DNA of 64,000 nucleotides from JADJOY01 sp016713535 [NCBI: Deltaproteobacteria bacterium] (GTDB lineage: Bacteria; JADJOY01), in contig JADJOY010000018.1 of the NCBI GenBank assembly GCA_016713535.1, forward strand, positions 110,291-174,290. Reading direction: 5' to 3'. Under the pieces are notes generated by a model. The model was not told where the DNA came from. It did no database searches and saw nothing but the letters and a program-made list of their open reading frames with translations. The position numbers and the translations under genes were made by a program. Positions 8,256 through 16,169 of the stretch are shown piece after piece; the stretch's first letter is position 1, and the number at the start of each line of letters is the position of its first letter.

Positions 8256-9244
8256 GGCTCGCGGCCGAGGTGCGCGTCACCCGCCCGAGCGGCTTCTCGG
8301 TCGACGCGCGCATCGCGTGCGACGCGGCGGTGCTCGGGCTGGTGGGGCCGAGCGGCAGCGGCAAGAGCACGATCCTCGACGCGATCGCGGGGATCGAGCC
8401 GGGCGCCCGTGTGGTGGTCGACGGCGAGGACTGGTCGGCGCGCCCGCTCGAGGGCCGCGCCGTGGGCTACGTCACCCAGGACGCGCTGCTCTTTCCGCAC
8501 CTGAGCGTGCGCCGCAACCTCACCTTCAGCCCGCGCGCCGGGCCGATCGACGACGTGGCCGCGGCGCTCGGCATCGCGCACCTCCTCGGGCGCATGCCGC
8601 GCCACCTGAGCGGCGGCGAGGCGCGGCGCGTGGCGCTCGCCCGGGCGCTCGTGAGCCGGCCCAAGCTCTTGCTCCTCGACGAGCCGTTCGCCGGCCTCGA
8701 CGAGGCGAGCCGCCGCGACGCGATCTCGCTGCTCGACACCGTGCGCCGGCGCTTCGGCGTGCCCGCGATCCTGGTGAGCCACCTCGCCGACGAGGTGATC
8801 GGCCTCACCGACTGGGTGGTGCGGCTCGACGCGGGGCGGGTGGTCGCGGAGGGGCCCGGGCCGAGCGTGCTGCGCGCCGGCGAGCTCCACGTCGACAACT
8901 ACTTCACGGGCGAGGTGGTGGGGCCGGGGCGGGTGCGCTGCGGCGGCGTCGAGCTCGTGGCGCCGATCCCGGACGGCGTGGGCGGTCGCGTGCGCCTCGC
9001 GTGTTACGCCCACGACGTGCTCCTCGCCTCCGACTTCGTGCCGGGGCTCTCGGCGCGCAACGCGTTCCGCGCGCGGGTGGCGAAGGTGGAGGCGAGCGGC
9101 CGCACCGCGCTGGTGGCGCTCGAGCCGGTGGGTTTGCGCGCGCTCGTCACCGAAGAGGCGGTGTTCGTGCTCGGTCTCGAGCCCGGCGAGGAGGTGGTCG
9201 CGATCGTGAAAGCGACCTCGATCGCGTACCTCGGCGCGGCGTAG
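8252..9244 (+). CDS. modC: ModC molybdate ABC transporter ATPase
   Basis: This is the ATPase subunit that powers ModB. Its 330 residues show Walker A GPSGSGKST (32-40), a Q-loop Gln76, signature LSGGE (119-123), Walker B LLLLDE (139-144) with GLDEA after it, and H-loop His177. The last 65 residues form a MOP/TOBE molybdate-binding domain (SARNAFRARVAKVE ... VAIVKATSIAYLG), which supports molybdate rather than another oxyanion. It overlaps modB by four bases. The TAG stop at 9242 lies within a GTAG string at the start of the next repeat block. Confidence 0.93.
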   Translation: MRLAAEVRVTRPSGFSVDARIACDAAVLGLVGPSGSGKSTILDAIAGIEPGARVVVDGEDWSARPLEGRAVGYVTQDALLFPHLSVRRNLTFSPRAGPIDDVAAALGIAHLLGRMPRHLSGGEARRVALARALVSRPKLLLLDEPFAGLDEASRRDAISLLDTVRRRFGVPAILVSHLADEVIGLTDWVVRLDAGRVVAEGPGPSVLRAGELHVDNYFTGEVVGPGRVRCGGVELVAPIPDGVGGRVRLACYAHDVLLASDFVPGLSARNAFRARVAKVEASGRTALVALEPVGLRALVTEEAVFVLGLEPGEEVVAIVKATSIAYLGAA

Positions 9245-9833
9245 GCGGGAGCCGGAGCGCCCGCGCTCCAGGCCGGTGGAGGCGCACCGGCGACACGCGA
9301 CGACGCCTGCGTCGCCGCTCGCGTCGATCTCCGTACGACCCCGCTCGATCCCAGGCGGGCGACGGAGCGCCCGCGCTCCAGGCCGGTGGAGGCGCCCCGG
9401 CGGGAGGGGCACGCGTCGCGTGCCCGGCGACACGCGACGACGCCTGCGTCGCCGCTCACGTCGATCTCCGCACGACCCCGCTCGATCCCCGGCGGGCGAC
9501 GGAGCGCCCGCGCTCCAGGCCGGTGGAGGCGCCCCGGCGGGAGGGGCACGCGTCGCGTGCCCGGCGACACGCGACGACGCCTGCGTCGCCGCTCACGTCG
9601 ATCTCCGCACGACCCCGCTCGATCCCTGGCGGGCGACGGAGCGCCCGCGCTCCAGGCGATCGATTCGGTCGCGGGGGGACGGAGCCCCCCGCGCTACGAA
9701 GACCCCGTAGCGGCGGGGGTTCCATCCCCCGTCGCAGCCGATCGTTGCGGCTGCGCGCACGACCCCGCTCGATCCCCGGCGGGCGACGGAGCGCCCGCGC
9801 TCCAGGCCGGGTGGCGACGGGCGTCGCGAGGGT
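9245..9833. repeat. 137-bp tandem repeat array and REP-like pair
   Basis: No gene is supported. The hairpin marker GGAGCGCCCGCGCTCC recurs at about 9254, 9364, 9501 and 9638, giving one 110-bp and two 137-bp units. The short unit lacks a 27-bp segment containing a GGGGCACGCG/CGCGTGCCC palindrome. A further marker copy follows at about 9788 after a different spacer. That spacer holds an inverted pair: a minus-strand GTAG hairpin with stem CGCGGGGGG/CCCCCCGCG and loop CTCCGT (about 9670-9699), and a plus-strand GTAG hairpin (about 9707-9735). Confidence 0.82.
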
Positions 9834-11041
9834 TCAAGGTCGGAGCGGTGGTCGTGTAGGGGCGGCTGCGAGCCAGCCGCGCTCGGTGAGGGCGCCGGCG
9901 ACCAGCTCGGCGATCACGCCGTTGCCGAAGCGGTTGAAGTGCTCGCCGCGCGGCGAGAGGCAGAGCTGGTCGTGGAGGAGCTTGCGATCGCGCAGCACCG
10001 GGTACACGTCGAGCACGTCGACGCCCGCGCGCGCGAGGGGCGCCGGCAGCCACTCGGGGTCGACGCCCTTGGCGTAGCCCTCCTCGGTGAGGCCGTAGGT
10101 GCTCGGGCTCACGATCACGAGGGTGCGCGCGTCGAGCGCCGCCGCGCGCTCGACCACGCGCTTCACGAGCGCCACCGACACCGCGCCCGCGTCGACCCCG
10201 CTCGGCAGGCGCGAGCGCGGCGGGCTGGCGCCGAGCTCGTCGACGCGCGCGATCCCGAGCCGCGCGAGGCTGCGCGCGAGGTCGATGCTGGCCTGGGCGC
10301 GGGCCACCAGCACCCGCGCGATGGCCGAGTGCGCCCACACGCCGCGCGGCGCGACCGCGTAGTAGACGCCCTTGTGCTGGAGCATGCGCGCCACCGGCGG
10401 CGTGGCGGCGAGCTCGCGCGGCGCGCCGCCAGGGCCGAGCACGTCCTCGTAGCTCGGCCGCGGGTAGCCGTACTCGAAGCCGAGCAGATTGTTGAACCAG
10501 TCGTTCCGGTAATAGAAGAGCACCACCACGTCGGGCGCGAGGCGCGGTCCCATGCGATCGAGCCACAACAGCTCCTGCACGGTGCCGTAGCCGGACACGC
10601 CCGCGTTCACGACCTCCAGTGCCGGTGAGCCGGTGCGCGCGCGCAGCAGCTCCTCGAGCTGCGCCGGGTAGGTGTCCTGCTGGGCCGCGCCCCAGCCCCA
10701 CGTGAAGCTGTCGCCGAGCGCCAGCACGCGCAGCGTGCCGGGAGGCTTGGGGTGGCGACCTCGCGGCCGCGCATCCCGAGGGAGTTGGTCTCGACCGCCT
10801 CGCCGTGGCAGGTGTCGACCGAGCGCGCGGCGTTCTTCCAGCCGAGCACCGGATCGAACGCGAGCCGGCACTCGGTGCCGCCGATCCGGAGCCAGGTGCG
10901 ATCGAGCGGCACGCCCGCCGCGAGCGCCCCGCGCACCGCCAGGTCGGCGATCCCCACCGCCATCCCCGCGGCGAGGGCGAGCGCCAGCACGGCGGCTGCG
11001 ACGCGCCGTCGGGCTTCGCCATCCCGAGCGGCACGACTCAC
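9834..11041 (-). CDS. Membrane-anchored SGNH/GDSL hydrolase, frameshifted
   Basis: The N-terminal part has a membrane helix (about residues 14-34) and a luminal region with FDPVLGWKN. The catalytic SGNH domain begins with LALGDSFTWGWG (nucleophile Ser) and continues with NAGVSGYG, LFYYRNDWFN and a C-terminal SPRGEHFNRFGN block that supplies His. The two parts are in different frames. At about 10752-10757 one more base in the GGGG run (CCCC on the coding strand) restores EVATPKPPGTLRVLALGD. The start is GTG at 11041, overlapping the stop of a 54-residue ORF by four bases. Such proteins often de-acylate or acylate cell-surface glycans; the substrate is unknown here. The last residues, GWLAAAP onward, are encoded by a REP-like hairpin at 9855-9880, so the original C-terminus may have been altered. 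Confidence 0.72.
9855..9881 (+). repeat. GTAG-headed hairpin within the SGNH gene end
   Basis: GTAG is followed by a GGCGGCTGCGAGCCAGCCG-type imperfect palindrome. It lies inside the 3' end of the coding region on the opposite strand, which suggests insertion into or extension through the gene end. Confidence 0.55.
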
Positions 11042-11202
11042 GAGCGGGCCGCTCCGCTCACTGGTGCCGGTTCGACATCGGCTAGAGGTTGTCGTCGTCG
11101 CTCGGTCGCGCCGCTCTCGTCCTCGGTGGCGCGCGCCGCGTGGCTCGCGTCGCCATCCTCGGCGACCGACGCGGCCGTGATCGAGCGAGCGAGGGCATTC
11201 AT
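11038..11202 (-). CDS. Small hydrophilic ORF coupled to the SGNH gene
   Basis: This 54-codon ORF was found by reading the interval upstream of the SGNH gene. It starts with ATG (MNALARSITAASVAEDG), preceded by GAGGAATCCCG, a good ribosome-binding site. Its TGA overlaps the GTG of the next gene by four bases, a classic coupling arrangement. The product is acidic to neutral, rich in Ala, Glu and Arg, and has no membrane helix or recognisable motif. It may be a real small protein or a leader peptide that delivers ribosomes to the hydrolase gene. No function is assigned. Confidence 0.45.
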   Translation of the reverse strand: MNALARSITAASVAEDGDASHAARATEDESGATERRRQPLADVEPAPVSGAARS

Positions 11203-11359
11203 CGGGATTCCTCGGCGCAGGGTTCGTGCTTCTAGCTAGCGCCGCGGCAAAGCGGCAACCGCGCGCGCGGGGCATCGACCATGCGCTCGGTGCGGGCCGG
11301 ACTCGGGTGTATCGTCGGCCTCGAACGTGGCGCATCCGCGCCACGAAAGGAGCGATCCG

Positions 11360-11767
11360 ATGACGGCATTCAACGTGGTGCGGTTTCGCGTGAAGCCCGG
11401 AAACGAGAAGCGCTTCGTCGAGGCGCACAAGGCGATGCGCCCGCAGTTCAAGGGGTTCCTGGGCGGCAGCCTGATCAAGACCGGCGATCGCACGTTCTGC
11501 CTGGTGGCTGAGTGGAGGAACTTCCAGGCGATCGTGAAGGCACGCCCCGAGATGATCGGGATGCTCGACACCGTCCGCGGGATGCTCGAGGAGCAGGGCG
11601 GCGGGCTGGGCGTGACCGATCCGGTCTCGGGCGAGGTGGTGATGCGGATGGCGGCGCGCAAGGCTGCGGCGAAGCGCGCGGCGGCCAAACCAAAGGCGAA
11701 GGCGAAAGCGAAGCCGAAAGCCCAGCCGAAGACGAAGCCCAAGGCGACGGCGAAGAAGCGCGGCTGA
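11360..11767 (+). CDS. ABM-fold protein with Lys/Ala/Pro-rich tail
   Basis: Residues 1-95 form a dimeric alpha-beta barrel of the antibiotic-biosynthesis-monooxygenase superfamily: MTAFNVVRFRVKPGNEKRFVEAHKAM is the standard first strand and helix. These domains act as cofactor-less monooxygenases or small-molecule binders. Residues 100-135 are a tail built almost only of Lys, Ala, Pro and Arg (AKPKAKAKAKPKAQPK), like the C-terminal domain of histone H1-type bacterial proteins. The tail suggests binding to nucleic acid or another polyanion. ATG 11360 was chosen because AAAGGAG precedes it; an upstream in-frame ATG has no such site. The enzymatic role is uncertain. Confidence 0.72.
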   Translation: MTAFNVVRFRVKPGNEKRFVEAHKAMRPQFKGFLGGSLIKTGDRTFCLVAEWRNFQAIVKARPEMIGMLDTVRGMLEEQGGGLGVTDPVSGEVVMRMAARKAAAKRAAAKPKAKAKAKPKAQPKTKPKATAKKRG

Positions 11768-11796
11768 AGCGCGTCCCGGCGCGAACCGAGTGATCG

Positions 11797-11996
11797 CGAC
11801 CGCGGGCGGGCGCAGGGCCCGCCCCTACGATGATCGCGGAGATGCGCCGTCGCGGGTGATCGCGCAACGTCGCCGCTTGACCGCGAGACGACCCGGCCTG
11901 GAGGGCCGCGCTCCGTCGCGGCCGGAGATCGATCGCGGATCGCTCTCGGTCGCGATCGATCGCGGATCGCGGGCGGGCGCGGGGCCCGCCCCTACC
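11797..11996. repeat. REP-like hairpin cluster
   Basis: Two minus-strand GTAG hairpins with GGGCGGG/CCCGCCC stems (11803-11829 and 11969-11995) flank a plus-strand GGAG hairpin with stem GGCCGCG/CGCGGCC (about 11899-11923). The last one reaches into the esterase gene, whose TAG stop is part of its GTAG head. Confidence 0.8.
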
Positions 11997-13074
11997 TGCC
12001 CTTCGCGGTGCTCTTCCCCAGCCACTGGAACATCGCGGGGAGCTGGGGGTTCGCGTACACGAAGTGCGCCGCGAGCGGGCAGGAGCGCTGCTGGACGTTC
12101 GAGTCCTGGCTGCACGCCTTCTGGAGCTGGGTGTGGGTGGTGTCGGTGATCACGTCGGAGAGGGCGCTCGCCGGCCAGCCCTGGCCCGAGAGTGCCTGGA
12201 ACCAGCCCTCCACGTTCGCGCACAGCTCGATCGGGTCGCAGCTCGAGTGGACCACCATCACGGGCGGCTTGCGGCTCACCTTCGGGTAGGGCGTGGGGCA
12301 GGGGCCGCGCGAGAACGGGTCGGCGCCCGCGAACGTGGCCACCGCCGCGAACTGGGTCGGGAACGAGAGCGCCAGGAAGTGCGCCAGGTAGACGCCGTCC
12401 GACCAGCCCATCAGGTACTCGCGCGTGACGTCGACGGTGGCGACGGTCGCCGGCACGTCCTGCGGGTTGCCGTTCGCGTCGAGGGTCTTGCGCGAGACGA
12501 GCTGCGCGACGAACTGCTGCACCGCGCGCACGTCGAGGTTCCTCTGCGCGTCCTTGTACCAGACGTCGAAGCGCACGCCGTTCCCGGACGAGGTGGGCGG
12601 CGCGGTCAGGCAGCGCCCCTGTGGCATGAGCAGCACGTAGCCGGTCAGCTTGGGGTTGATCTTGGCGGTGGAGGCGCTCGGCAGCAGGTTCGTGTCCGGC
12701 AGACCTCCGGGCTTGCCTCCGAAGGTCTCGTCGACGGTGTCGACCCGCGAGGGGTGGAGGAAGACCACCAGCGGCAGCGGCTTCGTGCTCGGCGCCGACG
12801 CCACGCACGCGTAGCGCATCAGCCCGTTCGGATCCTCGGGGTCTTTCCAGTGCAGCGTGAACCCGCCCTCGCATTCGGGTGCGACGACCTGATCCGGACA
12901 CGCGGTGTTCTGCGGGTAGAACTGCTCGCCGTTCGGGCCGAGGATCACGCTCTGCGGCGCGCTGCCGGTGGTGGGATTGCACTCCTGCGCGGCCGCGCGC
13001 GACGCGCCGACCGCCATGGGCAGCAGCGCCGCCGCGGCGACCACGAGCACTCGGCGGAGGACGTGGCGGTTCAT
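11992..13074 (-). CDS. Secreted alpha/beta-hydrolase (PHB depolymerase/feruloyl esterase type)
   Basis: The 360-residue protein has a signal peptide (about 1-30). The alpha/beta-hydrolase core includes PLVVFLHPSRVD (strand and oxyanion region), nucleophile elbow GWSDG with Ser225, the VVHSSCDPI segment with likely acid Asp280, and candidate His314 or His337. Several cysteines suggest disulfides in an exported enzyme. The fold and order resemble LpqC/poly(3-hydroxybutyrate) depolymerase and feruloyl esterases. Its ATG overlaps the stop of the upstream beta-propeller lipoprotein by four bases, so the two are co-translated. The substrate is not evident. Confidence 0.78.
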   Translation of the reverse strand: MNRHVLRRVLVVAAAALLPMAVGASRAAAQECNPTTGSAPQSVILGPNGEQFYPQNTACPDQVVAPECEGGFTLHWKDPEDPNGLMRYACVASAPSTKPLPLVVFLHPSRVDTVDETFGGKPGGLPDTNLLPSASTAKINPKLTGYVLLMPQGRCLTAPPTSSGNGVRFDVWYKDAQRNLDVRAVQQFVAQLVSRKTLDANGNPQDVPATVATVDVTREYLMGWSDGVYLAHFLALSFPTQFAAVATFAGADPFSRGPCPTPYPKVSRKPPVMVVHSSCDPIELCANVEGWFQALSGQGWPASALSDVITDTTHTQLQKACSQDSNVQQRSCPLAAHFVYANPQLPAMFQWLGKSTAKGR

Positions 13075-14555
13075 GGCGTCAGCTCCGTCACCGAGCCGCC
13101 CGGGTAGGACCAGCGCAGGTGACCCGCGGCGTCGAGGGCGATCGCCGCCCAGCCGGGGCGCCCGTCGGGCAGCGCCAGCGTGCCGACCGCGAACACCTCG
13201 CCCGCGTCGTCGACGAGCACGCGGCGCGCGTGGTCGGCGTCGAGGGTGTCGTCACCGGGCCGCTCGACCGCGGTGGTCCAGCGCCTGGTGCCGTCACCGC
13301 CGGCCTGGTGGATCACGAGGTCCTTGCCGGCGCCTCGCGAGGAGAGCGAGCCCGCGACCAGCGTCTCGCCGTCAGGGGCGATCGCGAGATCCTCGACGTC
13401 CTCGCCGCTCTGTGAGAGGTCGTCGAGGTCGGCGGTCCAGAGCGGCGAGCCGGTGTCGGCGTCGAGCTGCGCGACCACCGCCTCCGGCACCACGGTGCCT
13501 TCCCCGGCGCGCTCGACCGTGCCGCCCACCCACACCCTCGCACCGCTCACGGCGAGCGCGGTGCCGCGGTCGAGGCTCGCGGTGGTGACGCCGGGATCGG
13601 ATCCCGAGTGGCGCGTCCAGCGACGCCGCCCGTCGAACGCGTAGCGCACCACCTGGATGTCGGCGCCCACGCCTTGCTCCATCACGTCGCCGATCACGAA
13701 GAGATCGCCGCCGGCGTCGAAGCGCGCCTTGCGCGCCACGTCGAAGTCGCCGACGCCCGCGCCGCCCAGGTCGCCGCTTCCGTCGGCGAGGTCGCTCCAC
13801 TGGAGCGCGCCGTCCGCGCTCCACACGCCGGCGAACCAGTCGGCGGTGGAGGTGGGTGTGGAGGCGGTGCCCGCGACGCCGACGCGGCCGTCGCCGGCGA
13901 CGTCCACGGCGAATGCGGTGGTGAGCTGATTCAGGTCGAAGTCGTCGGCCTGGATGTCGTGCCACACCACCTCGCCGGTCGCGAGGTCGAGACGACTGAG
14001 CAAGATGGCGCGGACGTCGCCGGTGACGTCGGTGCGCGTGAGGAGAAAGGCCCAGCCGGCCGCGTACACGGCGTCGCCGTCGATCGCGAGCGCCATCACC
14101 TCGCTGGCGCCGGGCGGGAAGGCGACCGACTGCCAGAGCCGGCGGCCGTCGGGCGCGAACGCAGCGACCACGCCTTGGGTCTGGTCGTCGTCGCCGACGA
14201 GGCGCCCGGCCGCCACCACGGTGCCGTCGGCCGCAGCGGCGAGCGCGTTGACCGCGCCGCGGCTCTCGAGGGTGCCGCTCGCCTGGATGGGGGCGAAGCT
14301 CGCCGTCCAGCGCGGGTGGCCTTCGTCGTCGAGGAGCGCGGTCAGCGGGCGCTGGGCTTCATCGAGCCCAGCCCACCCGCCGACCGCCAGCGCCGGCCCC
14401 GGGACGAGGGCGGCGTCGCGGAAACCACCCACCTCCGCGGCGAACGGGTCGCCGGGGGAGGCGGGGTCGTCTCCGCCACCGCAGCCACCACCGAACGGGA
14501 TGAACGCAACCAGCACGGCGACGGGGAGGAGCCAAGGGCGCATGGTTCGTCTCAT
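13071..14555 (-). CDS. PQQ-type beta-propeller lipoprotein
   Basis: The 494-residue product has a lipoprotein signal with the lipobox cysteine at residue 25, followed by a Gly/Asp-rich linker. The rest is a repeated unit of about 50-60 residues ending in strings such as RRLWQSVAF, GEVVWHDIQ, GALQWSDLA, RRRWTRHSG and GSPLWTADL. This is the W-docking pattern of PQQ/quinoprotein-like propeller blades. No PQQ or metal-binding residues stand out, so a scaffold or binding role is likelier than a dehydrogenase. The start could be residue 1 or Met5; neither has a strong ribosome-binding site. The gene is coupled to the downstream esterase by a 4-bp overlap. Confidence 0.72.
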   Translation of the reverse strand: MRRTMRPWLLPVAVLVAFIPFGGGCGGGDDPASPGDPFAAEVGGFRDAALVPGPALAVGGWAGLDEAQRPLTALLDDEGHPRWTASFAPIQASGTLESRGAVNALAAAADGTVVAAGRLVGDDDQTQGVVAAFAPDGRRLWQSVAFPPGASEVMALAIDGDAVYAAGWAFLLTRTDVTGDVRAILLSRLDLATGEVVWHDIQADDFDLNQLTTAFAVDVAGDGRVGVAGTASTPTSTADWFAGVWSADGALQWSDLADGSGDLGGAGVGDFDVARKARFDAGGDLFVIGDVMEQGVGADIQVVRYAFDGRRRWTRHSGSDPGVTTASLDRGTALAVSGARVWVGGTVERAGEGTVVPEAVVAQLDADTGSPLWTADLDDLSQSGEDVEDLAIAPDGETLVAGSLSSRGAGKDLVIHQAGGDGTRRWTTAVERPGDDTLDADHARRVLVDDAGEVFAVGTLALPDGRPGWAAIALDAAGHLRWSYPGGSVTELTP

Positions 14556-14598
14556 CGGCGCGGTGGTCGAGGACTTGAGGAGGCGTGAAGGCCGATCG

Positions 14599-15813
14599 TC
14601 ACCCCCGCGAGTGATCGAACATCACCTTGATGGCGCCTGTCGACTTGTCGAGGGTGGTGTCGATCGCCTTGCGCCACTCGCCGAGCGCGAAGCGGTGGGT
14701 GACCAGTCCGTCGACGGTGAGCGCGCCTCGCCCGAGGAGGTCGATCACGGCATCGTAGGTCCGCATCGCGCCACCCTGCCAGCTCTCGCAGCCGTGGGCG
14801 TAGATGCCGGTGAGGTCGAGCTCCTGGTGCCAGATCGGGTTGAGGTCGACCTTCTGGCGCGAGAGCTCGAAGCCCACCATCACCACCGCGCCGCCGGCGC
14901 GCGCCCAGCGCAGCGAGTCCTGGATGGTGGCGGCCGAGCCGATCGAGTCGTAGACGACGTCGTAGCCGCCGAGCAGCGTGCGGTTGCCGAAGAGGCCGGT
15001 GTAGAGCTTCGCGCCGGTGATGCGCGCCGTCGCGGCGTAGACGTCCTCGCCGCGGATGATCTCATCGGCGCCGAGGCGCTTCGCGGCTTCCGCCTGGTGC
15101 GCGTGCCGGGCCACCGCGGTGAGGTGGCAGCGCGGCGACACCGCGCGCACCGCTTGCAGCACGCACAGGCCGACGATCCCGCAGCCCACCACCAGGGCCT
15201 TCTGGGTGGGAGCGGGCGTGCGCTTGAGCGCCGCGTGCAGGCCGGTCGAGAGCGGCTCGATCATCATCGCCTGCTCCGCCGAGAGCCGCTCGGGCACGGG
15301 GTAGATCTCGGTCTCGTGCGCGGTGTAGGAGTCGCTGAAGCCGCCGCCCACGCCGCGCGGGCCGACGCCGGCCGAGGCGTTCTCGCAGCGGGTGTAGTTC
15401 TGCGCGGCACAGTGCGGACAGATCGGCTCGATCTCCTGGCTCAGGCAGGTCGCGCCCTGGAAGCGTGTGTCCATGACCACGCGGTCGCCGCGGCGGACCC
15501 GCGTGACGCCGGGGCCGACCTCGACCACCTCACCGACGGTCTCGTGGCCGAGGTAGATGCGCTGGTAGCCGGGGAGCGCGACGGGCGAGACGTCGGGGTC
15601 GGCCTCGACGAAGAGCAGGCTCACGTCGCTCGCGCAGACGCCGCACAAGTGATTCTTGACCCGCACCCAGCGCGGTCCCGGGAGCGGCGGCTCGGGGATC
15701 TCGGCGAAGTGGGACGGCGAGATCGCGCTGAAGGCGACTCCCGGCCACACCGGGCGCAGCGCCTTCACCACCAGCGCGCGCGGGATGTCCTTGTCGACGT
15801 AGATCGTGCGCAT
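14599..15813 (-). CDS. Zinc-dependent MDR-family dehydrogenase
   Basis: This 404-residue medium-chain dehydrogenase/reductase probably oxidises a polyol or secondary alcohol with NAD(P). GVCASDV gives the first catalytic-zinc Cys, and YLGHETVGEVVEVGPGVTRVRRGDRV is the standard GHE block. CPHCAAQNYTRC resembles the structural-zinc lobe. The Rossmann motif is ALVVGCGIVGLCVLQAV. The start at 15813 (MRTIYVD) was chosen because further upstream sequence lies in repeats. A second MDR gene, an aldolase and a YciI protein lie on the same strand beyond the repeat block, suggesting a common pathway. The substrate is unknown. Confidence 0.82.
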   Translation of the reverse strand: MRTIYVDKDIPRALVVKALRPVWPGVAFSAISPSHFAEIPEPPLPGPRWVRVKNHLCGVCASDVSLLFVEADPDVSPVALPGYQRIYLGHETVGEVVEVGPGVTRVRRGDRVVMDTRFQGATCLSQEIEPICPHCAAQNYTRCENASAGVGPRGVGGGFSDSYTAHETEIYPVPERLSAEQAMMIEPLSTGLHAALKRTPAPTQKALVVGCGIVGLCVLQAVRAVSPRCHLTAVARHAHQAEAAKRLGADEIIRGEDVYAATARITGAKLYTGLFGNRTLLGGYDVVYDSIGSAATIQDSLRWARAGGAVVMVGFELSRQKVDLNPIWHQELDLTGIYAHGCESWQGGAMRTYDAVIDLLGRGALTVDGLVTHRFALGEWRKAIDTTLDKSTGAIKVMFDHSRG

Positions 15814-16169
15814 GGGCCAAGGACTACCACAGCGGCACGCTCGCGGTGGCCAAGGCCGATCGGCGGCGCTCGCTTCCTGGCGCCCGACGAAGCGGGCGCG
15901 CTCCAGCCGATCGGTCGCGGTTGGGAGGGGCACGCGCCGCGTGCCCGGCGATACGCGTGAACGCGCGCATCACCGCGCGCGTCGATCCCTCTACGATCCC
16001 GATCGCTTCCTGGCGCCCGACGGAGCGGGCGCGCTCCATCCGATCGGTCGCGGGTCGCGGATCCGATCGATCGCTGCTGCGGGCGGGCGCTGGGCCCGCC
16101 CCTTACGGCCCGCGCGGCGGCTCGAGAGCGGATGTTCGTAGGGGCGGGGCCTGTCCCCGCCCGCGGACT
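15814..16169. repeat. REP-like hairpins between dehydrogenase genes
   Basis: No gene is supported. A hairpin starting CTTCCTGGCGCCCGACG occurs at 15873 and again at 16006 (133 bp apart). On the minus strand each reads as a GGAG head with a CGCGCCCG-type stem and CTCCGT-type loop. A GGGGCACGCG/CGCGTGCCC palindrome lies between them. A minus-strand GTAG-like hairpin (about 16078-16106, with an extra T in the foot) and a plus-strand GTAG hairpin (about 16138-16164) complete the block. Confidence 0.8.

Noticed and set aside
9276-10077. Arg-rich ORFs through the 137-bp array
   Set aside because: Same reason: palindromic GC-rich repeats keep all frames open.
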